This document shows, in pieces, positions 35,174 through 43,738 of a DNA stretch of 64,000 bases. The stretch spans positions 1 through 64,000 of the forward strand of contig JBEHWK010000002.1 in the NCBI GenBank assembly GCA_040217795.1, read 5' to 3'. The number at the start of each line of letters is the position of its first letter. Position 1 is the first letter of the stretch. The position numbers and the translations under genes are program-made. The notes beneath the pieces are model-generated. The model saw only the letters and a list, made by a program, of their open reading frames with translations, was not told where the DNA came from and did no database searches. The DNA is from Clostridium_T sp040217795 (GTDB taxonomy: Bacteria > Bacillota > Clostridia > Clostridiales > Clostridiaceae).

Positions 35174-36672
35174 TGATTAAAAGAGCATTGATCAGTGTTT
35201 TTGATAAGACTGGAATTTTAGATTTGGCAAAGTTTCTTCAGGAAAAGAATGTTGAAATTATTTCTACAGGTGGAACTTACAAGTATTTAAAGGATAACCA
35301 AATTAATGTTGTTGAAATTAATGAAGTTACAAATTTCCCTGAAATGCTTGATGGAAGACTTAAAACTCTTCATCCGAACATTCACGGAGGGATTCTTGCA
35401 ATAAGAGACAATAAAGAGCACATGGACACTATAGCTGCACACAACATAAATCCTATAGATATGGTTGTTGTAAATCTATATCCTTTCTTTGAAAAAGTAA
35501 AAGAAGACCTGGAGTTTGAGGAAAAGGTAGAGTTCATTGATATCGGAGGACCTACTATGCTGAGAGCAGCATCTAAAAACTTTAAGGACGTAACTGTAAT
35601 CTGCGATGTTAAGGATTATGATAAAATTAAAGGTGAAATTGAAGCTGAAGGTGAAGTATCTTACAAAACAAAGAAAACATTAGCCGGTAAAGTATTCAAC
35701 TTAATGAGTGCATATGACGGTGCAATAGCTAATTTCTTGTTGGAAGAAGAATATCCTGAATACTTATCAATTTCTTATAAAAAGCTTCAGGATTTAAGAT
35801 ATGGAGAAAATCCTCATCAAAGTGCTGCCTACTACGGTTCTACAATGGTGGATGGAGCTATGAACAGTTTTGAAATATTAAACGGAAAAGAACTTTCTTA
35901 TAATAATATCAAGGATTTAGATATAGCTTGGAAGGTAGCATGTGAATTCGAAGAAACAGCTTGCTGTGCACTTAAGCATAACACTCCATGCGGAGTAGCC
36001 CTTGGGGAAGATGTTTATGATGCATATGCTAAAGCTTATGAATGTGATCCTATTTCAATATTTGGTGGTATTGTAGCTGTAAATAAAAAGCTTGATAAGA
36101 AAACTGCAGAAGAAATGGTTAAAATATTCCTTGAAATAGTTGCAGCTCCTGATTTTGATGAGGATGCATTAGAAGTATTGAAGACTAAGAAGAACTTAAG
36201 AGTTCTTAAGGTTAAAAACACTCCAAAAGACAAAAACTACATAGTTTCTGTAGATGGAGGAATTCTTGTTCAGGAAGAAGATAAAAAATTAGCTGATGAG
36301 TATAAAGTCGTTACAGAAAAAGCTCCTTCAGAAGAAGAATTGAAACAAATGGTATTTGGTATGAAAGTTGTTAAATATGTAAAATCTAATGCCATTGTTG
36401 TTGTAAATAACGGAAGAGCTGTTGGTATAGGCGGAGGTCAAGTTAACAGAATCTGGGCTGCCAAGGAAGCTTTAGAAAGAGGCAATGGTGCAACAATCCT
36501 TGCATCTGATGCATTCTTCCCATTCGGAGACGTAGTGGAGGAAGCAGCAAAATATGGAGTGAAAGCTATAATCCAACCAGGTGGATCTGTAAGAGATAAT
36601 GATTCCATAGAAAAGTGCAACGAACATGGAATAAGCATGGTCTTCACTGGAATAAGACACTTTAAGCACTAG
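35173..36672 (+). CDS. purH: Bifunctional AICAR transformylase/IMP cyclohydrolase
   Basis: PurH carries out the last two steps to IMP. The 499-residue protein has an N-terminal MGS-like cyclohydrolase domain (RALISVFDKTGILDLAKFLQ, STGGTYKYLKD, GRLKTLHPNIHGGILA) and a C-terminal transformylase domain from about residue 200 (LRYGENPHQSAAYY, CALKHNTPCGVALGE, SDAFFPFGDVVEEAA). All expected motifs are in place. It sits between purN (one-base overlap) and purD (10-base gap). Confidence 0.96.
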   Translation: MIKRALISVFDKTGILDLAKFLQEKNVEIISTGGTYKYLKDNQINVVEINEVTNFPEMLDGRLKTLHPNIHGGILAIRDNKEHMDTIAAHNINPIDMVVVNLYPFFEKVKEDLEFEEKVEFIDIGGPTMLRAASKNFKDVTVICDVKDYDKIKGEIEAEGEVSYKTKKTLAGKVFNLMSAYDGAIANFLLEEEYPEYLSISYKKLQDLRYGENPHQSAAYYGSTMVDGAMNSFEILNGKELSYNNIKDLDIAWKVACEFEETACCALKHNTPCGVALGEDVYDAYAKAYECDPISIFGGIVAVNKKLDKKTAEEMVKIFLEIVAAPDFDEDALEVLKTKKNLRVLKVKNTPKDKNYIVSVDGGILVQEEDKKLADEYKVVTEKAPSEEELKQMVFGMKVVKYVKSNAIVVVNNGRAVGIGGGQVNRIWAAKEALERGNGATILASDAFFPFGDVVEEAAKYGVKAIIQPGGSVRDNDSIEKCNEHGISMVFTGIRHFKH

Positions 36673-36682
36673 GGGGACGGTT

Positions 36683-37930
36683 ATGAAGTTATTATTAGTT
36701 GGTTCAGGCGGAAGAGAACATGCTATGGCATGGAAACTTGCACAAAGTCCAAGAGTGGAAAAAATATTTGTAGCTCCGGGAAATGGCGGAACTGCACTGG
36801 AAAATAAATGCGAAAACATCAATATCACAGATATAAATGAACTTCTTAATTTTGCTAAAAGCGAAAAAATTGATTTAACAATAGTAGGCCCTGAAGATCC
36901 ATTAATAAAGGGAATAGTGGATACTTTCAAAAAAGAAGGACTGAAAGTATTCGGACCTGAACAGAAGGCTGCAATGCTTGAGGGAAGTAAAAGCTACTCA
37001 AAAGTATTTATGGAAAAGTACGGAGTAAGAACTGCTAAATATGAGGAATTCTATGAAAGCTCAAAGGCTGTTGAATACCTGGATTCCTGCGAATATCCAT
37101 TAGTAATCAAAGCTGACGGATTAGCAGCAGGTAAAGGTGTGGCTATTTGCTTCAGCAGAACCGAAGCAGAGGACACTATAAACAGCTTCATGGTAAATGA
37201 TATATTTAAGGGTGCTGGAAAGAAGATCATTATTGAAGAGTTCCTTGAAGGAGTAGAAGCTTCAATAATAAGTATCACTGATTCCAAGACAATTATTCCA
37301 TTCATCTCTGCAAAGGATCATAAACAGATTTTTGATGGAGGAAAAGGACCTAATACAGGAGGAATGGGTGTTATAGCACCAAATCCTTTTGTAGACGAAA
37401 AAGTAATTGAAGACTTTAACCAAAATATATTGGAACCTACATTAAAAGGAATTCAAGCTGAAGGATATGATTATAAAGGTATAATATTCTTTGGGGTTAT
37501 GATGACTAAAAAGGGGGCTTACCTTCTTGAATACAATGTAAGGTTTGGTGATCCTGAAACTCAAAGTCTGCTTTCGTTGATGGAAAGTGATTTGCTTGAA
37601 TTAATCGAGGTTGCTCTTGAGGAAAAACTGGATACTTACAGTATAAAATGGCAGGAAGGCGCTTGCTGCAATGTTGTTTTAGCTTCTAAAGGATATCCTG
37701 GTGATTTTGAAAAAGGCTATGAAATTACAATAAATGACAAAGTTAAGAACAATGTTTTCATTGCCGGAGGGCAAATTAAAGACGGAAAGCTTGTAACATC
37801 AGGTGGAAGGGTTCTTTCAGTTGTTGGTACAGGAAAAACATATGAGGAAGCAAAAGCAGCTGCATATAAGATTATTGAAGATGTTAATTTTGAAGGCATG
37901 TACTTTAGAAAAGATATTGGAGATTTCTAA
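36683..37930 (+). CDS. purD: GAR synthetase
   Basis: PurD ligates glycine to phosphoribosylamine with ATP. The 415-residue ATP-grasp protein has LLVGSGGREHAMAWKLAQS at the start, VGPEDPLIKGI, the ATP-binding YPLVIKADGLAAGKGVAIC, and the metal site YNVRFGDPETQSLL. The length is normal. It is the last gene of the operon, ending at a 12-bp terminator. No purB, purA, purK or gua genes follow, so the final steps to AMP and GMP are coded elsewhere. Confidence 0.96.
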   Translation: MKLLLVGSGGREHAMAWKLAQSPRVEKIFVAPGNGGTALENKCENINITDINELLNFAKSEKIDLTIVGPEDPLIKGIVDTFKKEGLKVFGPEQKAAMLEGSKSYSKVFMEKYGVRTAKYEEFYESSKAVEYLDSCEYPLVIKADGLAAGKGVAICFSRTEAEDTINSFMVNDIFKGAGKKIIIEEFLEGVEASIISITDSKTIIPFISAKDHKQIFDGGKGPNTGGMGVIAPNPFVDEKVIEDFNQNILEPTLKGIQAEGYDYKGIIFFGVMMTKKGAYLLEYNVRFGDPETQSLLSLMESDLLELIEVALEEKLDTYSIKWQEGACCNVVLASKGYPGDFEKGYEITINDKVKNNVFIAGGQIKDGKLVTSGGRVLSVVGTGKTYEEAKAAAYKIIEDVNFEGMYFRKDIGDF

Positions 37931-37932
37931 TG

Positions 37933-37960
37933 GTAAAAACGAGGGAAACCTCGTTTTTAC
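37933..37960 (+). terminator. Terminator of the purine operon
   Basis: GTAAAAACGAGG (37933-37944) and CCTCGTTTTTAC (37949-37960) form a perfect 12-bp stem with a GAAA loop. The T run is inside the stem's 3' arm. Confidence 0.85.
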
Positions 37961-38004
37961 TAGCATTGAAAAGGAAAACAATGTATTTTATTACATAAAT
38001 TACA

Positions 38005-38033
38005 TTGACAATGGAAAATATCTGTAGTATATT
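38005..38033 (+). promoter_or_regulatory. Sigma-A promoter of the fab/acc operon
   Basis: A consensus TTGACA (38005-38010), 17-base spacer and TATATT (38028-38033) lie about 90 bases before the fabT start. Confidence 0.8.
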
Positions 38034-38050
38034 TTGATTAGCAATGAAGT

Positions 38051-38067
38051 AATTTGATAATCAAAGT
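38051..38067 (+). promoter_or_regulatory. FabT operator
   Basis: On the minus strand this reads ACTTTGATTATCAAATT, equal to the FabT palindrome recalled from streptococci (ANTTTGATTATCAAATT). It lies just past the expected transcription start of the operon whose first gene is fabT. A weaker copy, ATTTTGATTAGCAATGA, overlaps the -10 box (38031-38047). Binding would give autorepression. Confidence 0.8.
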
Positions 38068-38120
38068 ATTTCACCACTGAATTAGACACTTATTTAATGA
38101 TTACAAAGGAGAGGAACCTA

Positions 38121-38573
38121 ATGAATCAAAAGGAGCAGTTAATTAACGAGCTCTTAGTAACTATATTTAATGATATAGTTCAAATTGAACAAAGAACTTT
38201 AAAAGCAGGAGCTTTAAATGATTTGTCTGTAACTGAAATTCATACAATTGAGGCCATAGGCATGTATACACCAAGGAACATGTCAGAAGTTGCTGCAGAT
38301 TTAAAGATTACCTTAGGGACTCTTACAACCGCAATAAATAAGCTGATTAAAAAGGGTTATGTGGGAAGAAATAGAATTGAAGAAGATAGAAGAGTTGTTC
38401 AGGTCCAGCTGACTAAAAAAGGAAAACTCGCTTACAGATTGCATGATAAATTTCATTCTGATATTACTAAGAACATAGTTGAAGGATTAAATTCAGAGGA
38501 AGAAGAAATTTTAATAAAGTCTTTAGGCAAGATATCTGAGTTCTTTAAAGAAAAAAATTCACTTTTAACATAA
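38121..38573 (+). CDS. fabT: MarR-type fatty acid synthesis repressor
   Basis: A 150-residue MarR-family winged-helix protein at the head of the fab/acc operon. It has the helix-turn-helix in MYTPRNMSEVAADLKITLGT and the wing with RNRIEEDRRVVQVQLTKKGK. In lactic acid bacteria FabT, bound to acyl-ACP, represses this operon, and a matching operator lies upstream. The ATG at 38121 follows AAAGGAGAGG; an in-frame ATG eight codons earlier precedes that ribosome site and is not used. It is 11 bases before fabH. Confidence 0.88.
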   Translation: MNQKEQLINELLVTIFNDIVQIEQRTLKAGALNDLSVTEIHTIEAIGMYTPRNMSEVAADLKITLGTLTTAINKLIKKGYVGRNRIEEDRRVVQVQLTKKGKLAYRLHDKFHSDITKNIVEGLNSEEEEILIKSLGKISEFFKEKNSLLT

Positions 38574-38584
38574 AGGAGAAATAA

Positions 38585-39556
38585 ATGATATATAGTAAGT
38601 TTCTTTCTGTTGGGGCTTATGCACCAGAACATATAGTAACTAATGAAGATTTAAGTAAGATCATGGATACATCTGATGAATGGATAAGCACCAGAACAGG
38701 GATTAAAGAAAGACGAATTTCAAAAAATGAAGATTGTTCAGATTTAGCCTTCAAGGCTGGTAAGAACGCTTTAGAAAAGAGTGGTTTGACAGCAGAAGAT
38801 TTAGACCTGATCATAGTAGCTACTGTATCACCTGATATGTTTTTCCCTTCAGTGGGTTGTTTGGTTCAGGATAAATTAGGAGCTGTTAATGCTACTGCCT
38901 TTGATATAAGTGCTGCTTGTTCAGGTTTTACTTATGGGTGTATAATTGCCAACTCTATGATAAAAACAGGTGATTATAGGACTGCACTTGTTATCGGTTC
39001 TGAAGTCCTTTCAAAAATTTTGGATTGGGAAGACAGATCAACCGCAGTTTTATTTGGAGATGGAGCAGGGGCAGCTATTATTACAAAGTCAGAAACAGAA
39101 GGAATAATTGCCGGTGTTACAAGTTCTAACGGAAGCAAGGGAAGTGCACTTACTTGTGGTGCATTTGATGTTAAATCACCTTTTTCAGAAGTTGACGATA
39201 TAAAGAAAAAAAACCTTGAAATGAACGGCCGAGAGGTATTTAAATTTGCTACAGGAGCAATGGTTGACAATATTAATGCTTTGCTTAATAAGACTGGCAT
39301 TTCCCTGGATGATGTAAAATACATTGTTCCTCATCAGGCTAATGTCAGAATCATTGATTATGTATCAAGAAAAATAAATCAGCCATTGGATAAGTTTTAT
39401 ATGAACCTGGAGAGATATGGCAATACTTCTTCAGCATCTATTCCGCTGGTACTAAATGAAATGGATGAAAAAGGTTTGCTGCAAAAGGGTGATAAAATTA
39501 TTCTTGTAGGTTTCGGAGCAGGATTAACTTCTGCAGCCTTGATAATTAACTGGTAA
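38585..39556 (+). CDS. fabH: 3-oxoacyl-ACP synthase III
   Basis: FabH starts fatty acid synthesis by condensing acetyl-CoA, or a branched acyl-CoA, with malonyl-ACP. The 323-residue protein has the triad Cys in ISAACSGFTYG (about residue 112), His in VPHQANVRI and Asn in RYGNTSSASIP, plus STRTGIKERRI near the CoA site. The length is usual. AAAGGAG precedes the ATG. It follows fabT by 11 bases. Confidence 0.96.
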   Translation: MIYSKFLSVGAYAPEHIVTNEDLSKIMDTSDEWISTRTGIKERRISKNEDCSDLAFKAGKNALEKSGLTAEDLDLIIVATVSPDMFFPSVGCLVQDKLGAVNATAFDISAACSGFTYGCIIANSMIKTGDYRTALVIGSEVLSKILDWEDRSTAVLFGDGAGAAIITKSETEGIIAGVTSSNGSKGSALTCGAFDVKSPFSEVDDIKKKNLEMNGREVFKFATGAMVDNINALLNKTGISLDDVKYIVPHQANVRIIDYVSRKINQPLDKFYMNLERYGNTSSASIPLVLNEMDEKGLLQKGDKIILVGFGAGLTSAALIINW

Positions 39557-39584
39557 TATTACTTATTTTTTAGGGGGAAATCAA

Positions 39585-39806
39585 ATGGTATTTGAAAAAA
39601 TCAGAACAATCATTAGTGAACAATTAGCAATAGAAGAAGCTGAAGTAACCCTTGAAACTACTTTTGAAGAGTTAGGAGCAGATTCATTGGATTTGTTCCA
39701 GGTAATAATTGAAATTGAAGAAGAATTTGGAATCCAATTGGAAAATGCAGAGAGCATAAAAAGTGTTCAGGATGCAGTGGATTTCGTAATACAAAAAATA
39801 TCTTAA
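39585..39806 (+). CDS. acpP: Acyl carrier protein
   Basis: A 73-residue acidic carrier that holds growing acyl chains on a 4'-phosphopantetheine arm. The attachment serine is in the conserved ELGADSLDLFQV (Ser near residue 35; the classical DSLD). EIEEEFGIQLENAE follows. AGGGGG lies upstream of the ATG. It sits 28 bases after fabH. Downstream, the place where Clostridia usually carry fabK has only a 61-base gap with a small hairpin. Confidence 0.95.
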   Translation: MVFEKIRTIISEQLAIEEAEVTLETTFEELGADSLDLFQVIIEIEEEFGIQLENAESIKSVQDAVDFVIQKIS

Positions 39807-39823
39807 TAAAATAACTTATTTTA

Positions 39824-39848
39824 AAGTCAGATAGTAAATATCTGGCTT
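39824..39848 (+). other. Hairpin between acpP and fabD
   Basis: AAGTCAGATA (39824-39833) pairs with TATCTGGCTT (39839-39848) with one G-U pair. No T run follows. It could stabilise the acpP end or lower read-through into fabD, making acpP message more abundant. Confidence 0.5.
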
Positions 39849-39867
39849 ATTAAATAGGAGGATTAGC

Positions 39868-40803
39868 ATGGGTAAAATAGCATTTATATTCGCTGGGCAA
39901 GGTGCTCAGTATATCGGTATGGGCAAGGATATTGCAGAAAAATATCCTGTATCAATGGAAGTTTATGATAAAGCAAATGAATTGCTGGGGTTTGATGTCA
40001 AAGAACTTATTTTTAACGGAAGTATTGAAGAATTGAATAAAACTGAAAACACACAGCCTGCAATTTTAACTTCAACAATTGCAATTTTGAAGGCAATTGA
40101 ATCTGAAGGAATAAAGGCTGAGGCAGCTGCAGGATTAAGTCTTGGAGAATATTCAGCTTTAGTTTATGGAAATGTTCTTAAGGCAGAGGATGCAATTCCT
40201 CTTGTGAAGAAAAGAGGAAGATTCATGCAGGAGGAAGTACCTGTAGGAGTAGGCGGAATGACTGCTGTTTTAAAGCTGAATGAAACTCAGGTAAATGAAA
40301 TTGTTAAAGAAGCTTCCCAGGCAGGTATTGTTGAGGTTGCAAATTATAATTGCCCTGGACAGATAGTTATTTCAGGTGAAAAGCAGGCATTAGAGGCTGC
40401 CGGTGAATTAATTAAGGGAAAAGGCGGAAGAGCAATACCCCTTCCAGTGTCAGCACCTTTCCACAGTTCTTTATTAAAAGGTGCAGGAGATAAATTGTTT
40501 ACGGAGCTTGAAAAGATAGAAATTAATCAACCAAGCTTAGATATATATAAAAATTTAACCGGTACAGTTTATGAAAAAGATGAGAATGTTAAAGAAGTAC
40601 TGAGAAAGCAGTTGATGAGTTCCGTAAGATGGGAAGAAACTGTGAGAAATATGATTGCTGACGGTTTTGATACCTTTGTGGAAATTGGTCCGGGAAAGAC
40701 ATTAACCAATTTTGTCAAGAAAATCAACAAGGAAGTTAAAACATTCAACGTAGAAAATCTGGAAAGTTTATCAAAAACATTAGAAGGGTTAAAGGAGAAT
40801 TAA
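39868..40803 (+). CDS. fabD: Malonyl-CoA:ACP transacylase
   Basis: FabD moves malonyl from CoA to ACP. The 311-residue protein opens with IAFIFAGQGAQYIGMGKD and has the nucleophile serine in AGLSLGEYSALVY (about residue 91), the arginine in KKRGRFMQE, and the catalytic histidine in VSAPFHSSLL (about 200). AGGAGG precedes the ATG. The gene ends one base before the fabG start region. Confidence 0.95.
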   Translation: MGKIAFIFAGQGAQYIGMGKDIAEKYPVSMEVYDKANELLGFDVKELIFNGSIEELNKTENTQPAILTSTIAILKAIESEGIKAEAAAGLSLGEYSALVYGNVLKAEDAIPLVKKRGRFMQEEVPVGVGGMTAVLKLNETQVNEIVKEASQAGIVEVANYNCPGQIVISGEKQALEAAGELIKGKGGRAIPLPVSAPFHSSLLKGAGDKLFTELEKIEINQPSLDIYKNLTGTVYEKDENVKEVLRKQLMSSVRWEETVRNMIADGFDTFVEIGPGKTLTNFVKKINKEVKTFNVENLESLSKTLEGLKEN

Positions 40804-40804
40804 T

Positions 40805-41545
40805 ATGCTTAATGATAAGACTGTTATAGTTACTGGTGCAAACAGGGGAATAGGAAAGGCAATCGCAATAAAACTTGGATCATTAGGAGCTAATGTGGTT
40901 GTTAACTACAGAAGCAATGAAGCTGAAGCGTCAGAAGTTGTTGATGCAATTGTAAATGCAGGCGGAAAAGCCGAAAAAATTAAAGCAGATGTATCAAAAT
41001 ATGCAGATGCTGAATTTTTAATAAATGAATCAAAAAAAGTTTTCGGAGAAGTATATGGACTTGTTAACAATGCTGGTATAACAAGGGATACATTGCTTAT
41101 GAGAATGAAAGAAGAAGATTTTGATGCAGTAATTGAAACTAACCTTAAAGGTGCATTCAACTGTTTAAAAGCTGTAACACCAGTATTGTTAAAGGCAAAA
41201 AAAGGGAGAATAGTAAATATTTCTTCAGTTGTAGGGATAACAGGTAATGCCGGTCAGGTAAATTACGCTGCATCTAAAGCTGGAGTTATCGGAATGACCA
41301 AATCATTGGCAAAAGAAATAGGAGCAAGAGGAATAACAGTAAATGCTGTTGCTCCAGGTTTCATAGAAACAGATATGACACACGGTTTAAAGGATAGTAT
41401 TAAAGAAGAAATGCAGAAGAATATTCCACTTAGAAAATTAGGCCAGGCTGAAGATGTAGCAAATGCTGTGGCATTTTTATTGTCTGATGAAAGTTCATAT
41501 ATAACAGGCCAGGTTTTAAATGTAGACGGCGGAATGGTAATGTAG
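40805..41545 (+). CDS. fabG: 3-oxoacyl-ACP reductase
   Basis: FabG reduces 3-oxoacyl-ACP with NADPH. The 246-residue short-chain dehydrogenase shows the cofactor loop VTGANRGIGKAIAIKLG, NNAG, the catalytic serine in VNISSVVGITGNAG and the YxxxK pair in NYAASKAGVIGM, and ends with ITGQVLNVDGGMVM. The length is normal. It has a two-base gap to fabD and a 9-base gap to fabF. Confidence 0.95.
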   Translation: MLNDKTVIVTGANRGIGKAIAIKLGSLGANVVVNYRSNEAEASEVVDAIVNAGGKAEKIKADVSKYADAEFLINESKKVFGEVYGLVNNAGITRDTLLMRMKEEDFDAVIETNLKGAFNCLKAVTPVLLKAKKGRIVNISSVVGITGNAGQVNYAASKAGVIGMTKSLAKEIGARGITVNAVAPGFIETDMTHGLKDSIKEEMQKNIPLRKLGQAEDVANAVAFLLSDESSYITGQVLNVDGGMVM

Positions 41546-41554
41546 GAGGAAAAT

Positions 41555-42790
41555 ATGAGTAAAAGAGTAGTTGTAACAGGAATTGGAGCAGTAACTCCAA
41601 TAGGAAACAATGTTCAGGATTTTTGGAATAATTGTAAAAAAGGTGTTAATGGAGTGAATTTTATTCAGGCTTTTGACACCAGTGATTTTGCAGTTAAGAT
41701 TGCAGCAGAAGTGAAGGATTTTTCTCCTGAAACAGTAATAGATAAAAAGGAATGTAAAAGACTTGATAGATTTTCACAGTTTGCATTAGTTGCAGCAGAT
41801 GAAGCTGTTAAAGATTCTAAATTAGATCTGGATACTGTTGATAAGGATAGATTCGGAGTAATAATGGGTTCCGGAATAGGTGGTCTCAATACCATGGAAT
41901 CAGAAATAGTCAAGTTGGTTGAAAGAGGAAACAAAAGAGTGTCTCCCCTTTACATCCCAATGACTATAATAAATATCGCTGCCGGAAATGTAGCTATCAG
42001 ATTCGGTGCAAAAGGCATATGTACGTCTGTTGTAACTGCATGTGCTTCAGGAACTAATTCAATTGGTGAAGCATATAGAAACATAAAATATGGATATTGT
42101 GATATAATGATAGCTGGGGGAACTGAAGCCCCTATCACTAAGCCAGGAGTTGCGGGATTTGCAAACATGAAAGCTTTGAATGCATCAAATGATCCTGAAA
42201 GAGCATCTATACCTTTCGATAATGAAAGAAGCGGATTTGTTATGGGAGAAGGTGCAGGGGTTGTCATACTTGAATCTCTAGAGCATGCCCTTGAAAGAGG
42301 AGCAAAAATATACGGTGAAATCGTAGGCTATGGTTCCAATTGTGATGCTTACCATATAACTTCACCATCACCAGATGGAGAAGGTGCAAAGAAAGCTATG
42401 AAATTAGCTTTGGATGAAGCAGGAATAAGACCGGAAGAAGTTGGATATATTAATGCACATGGTACGTCTACACCATATAACGATAAATTTGAAACTTTAG
42501 CTATCAAGAAGCTGTTTGGTGAAAAAGCTTATGATATACCAGTATCATCTACTAAATCAATGACAGGACATTTGCTTGGAGCAGCTGGAGCAGTAGAAGC
42601 TATCGTATGTTTGAAAACTATGGAAGATGGATTTATTCCTCCTACAATAGGTTACAAAGAGAAGGATGAAGATTGTGATCTTGACTATGTACCTAACGAA
42701 GGCAGAGCTGCAGAGGTGAAATATGCACTTTCAAACTCTCTTGGATTTGGCGGACACAATGCTACATTATTAATAAAAAAATGGGATTAG
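41555..42790 (+). CDS. fabF: 3-oxoacyl-ACP synthase II
   Basis: FabF elongates acyl chains by condensing acyl-ACP with malonyl-ACP. The 411-residue protein has VVVTGIGAVTPIGNN, the active cysteine in VTACASGTNSIGEAY (about residue 163), and two histidines in NAHGTSTPYND and SMTGHLLGAAGAVEA, with LGFGGHNATLL at the end. AGGAGG lies before the ATG. No fabB is present, so it likely does all elongation. Confidence 0.96.
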   Translation: MSKRVVVTGIGAVTPIGNNVQDFWNNCKKGVNGVNFIQAFDTSDFAVKIAAEVKDFSPETVIDKKECKRLDRFSQFALVAADEAVKDSKLDLDTVDKDRFGVIMGSGIGGLNTMESEIVKLVERGNKRVSPLYIPMTIINIAAGNVAIRFGAKGICTSVVTACASGTNSIGEAYRNIKYGYCDIMIAGGTEAPITKPGVAGFANMKALNASNDPERASIPFDNERSGFVMGEGAGVVILESLEHALERGAKIYGEIVGYGSNCDAYHITSPSPDGEGAKKAMKLALDEAGIRPEEVGYINAHGTSTPYNDKFETLAIKKLFGEKAYDIPVSSTKSMTGHLLGAAGAVEAIVCLKTMEDGFIPPTIGYKEKDEDCDLDYVPNEGRAAEVKYALSNSLGFGGHNATLLIKKWD

Positions 42791-42802
42791 GAGTTATTTA
42801 AT

Positions 42803-43306
42803 ATGAATATTGCAGAAGTTAAAGAACTTATCACTTTGGTAAATGATTCTGAATTATCATTATTTGAATTGAAAACAGAAGATTGTTATTTAAAAATGGA
42901 TAAATCAAGCACCAGAAGCATAGGAACTGCAACAGCTCCAACAGCTCCTGCAGCTGCACCTGCTGTTCAGGTTCAGGCTCCGCAGGCTGTTCAGCCGGCA
43001 GGCACTGCTGTTTCAGACGTAAATGTTTCAGCAGCAAAAGAAGAGGCAACAGCAAAAGTTGAAGAAGGATACGTAGTGAAGTCACCGATAGTCGGTACAT
43101 TCTACCTTTCTCCATCACCTGAAAAACCTGCATATACAGAGATTGGGAAAAAGGTTAAAAAAGGAGATATCCTTTGTATTATAGAAGCAATGAAACTTAT
43201 GAATGAAATAGAGTGTGAAGTCAGCGGTGAAGTAATTGAAATTTTAGCGGAAAATGAAAGTATGGTTGAATTCGGTCAGCCATTATTCAGAATAAGGAGG
43301 GATTAA
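42803..43306 (+). CDS. accB: Biotin carboxyl carrier protein of acetyl-CoA carboxylase
   Basis: AccB carries biotin between the two catalytic parts of acetyl-CoA carboxylase. The 167-residue protein has an N-terminal helical region, a flexible linker rich in Ala, Pro and Gln (about residues 47-95) and a biotinyl domain with the target lysine in CIIEAMKLMNEIE (about 132). It ends one base before the fabZ start. Confidence 0.95.
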   Translation: MNIAEVKELITLVNDSELSLFELKTEDCYLKMDKSSTRSIGTATAPTAPAAAPAVQVQAPQAVQPAGTAVSDVNVSAAKEEATAKVEEGYVVKSPIVGTFYLSPSPEKPAYTEIGKKVKKGDILCIIEAMKLMNEIECEVSGEVIEILAENESMVEFGQPLFRIRRD

Positions 43307-43307
43307 T

Positions 43308-43730
43308 ATGTTAGGGGTAAAAGAAATTCGTGAGATCATTCCTCATAGATATCCATTCCTGCTTATTGACAGAGTAGAGGAACTTGAACCTGGAGTTAGA
43401 GCAAAAGGTTTCAAAAATTTAACAGCAAATGAAGAGTTCTTCCAGGGCCATTTTCCGGGTGAGCCTGTTATGCCAGGGGTTCTTATGATTGAAGCACTGG
43501 CTCAAATGGGTGCAGTTTCAATACTGAGCAAGGAAGAATTTAAAGGAAAAACTGCGTTTTTAGCAGGAATAGATAAAGTAAGATACAAAAGAAAAGTTGT
43601 TCCAGGAGATAAACTGGAATTGGAAATAGAAATAATTAAGGTTAAAGGTCCTATAGGGATAGGAAAAGGAACTGCTAAAGTTGATGGCGTGATAGCATGT
43701 CAGGGAGAAATTCTTTTTGCAATAGGATAG
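43308..43730 (+). CDS. fabZ: 3-hydroxyacyl-ACP dehydratase
   Basis: FabZ removes water from 3-hydroxyacyl-ACP. The 140-residue hot-dog fold protein has IIPHRYPFLLIDRVEE and the catalytic His/Glu region GHFPGEPVMPGVLMIEALAQ. It lies between accB and accC with AAGGAGGG before the ATG. No fabA or fabM gene for unsaturated chains is in the operon. Confidence 0.95.
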   Translation: MLGVKEIREIIPHRYPFLLIDRVEELEPGVRAKGFKNLTANEEFFQGHFPGEPVMPGVLMIEALAQMGAVSILSKEEFKGKTAFLAGIDKVRYKRKVVPGDKLELEIEIIKVKGPIGIGKGTAKVDGVIACQGEILFAIG

Positions 43731-43738
43731 GTGAGAGT

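Noticed and set aside
42831..43133. Minus-strand Leu/Gln-rich frame opposite accB
   Set aside because: It is a mirror of the Ala/Pro/Gln linker codons of accB and not a gene.
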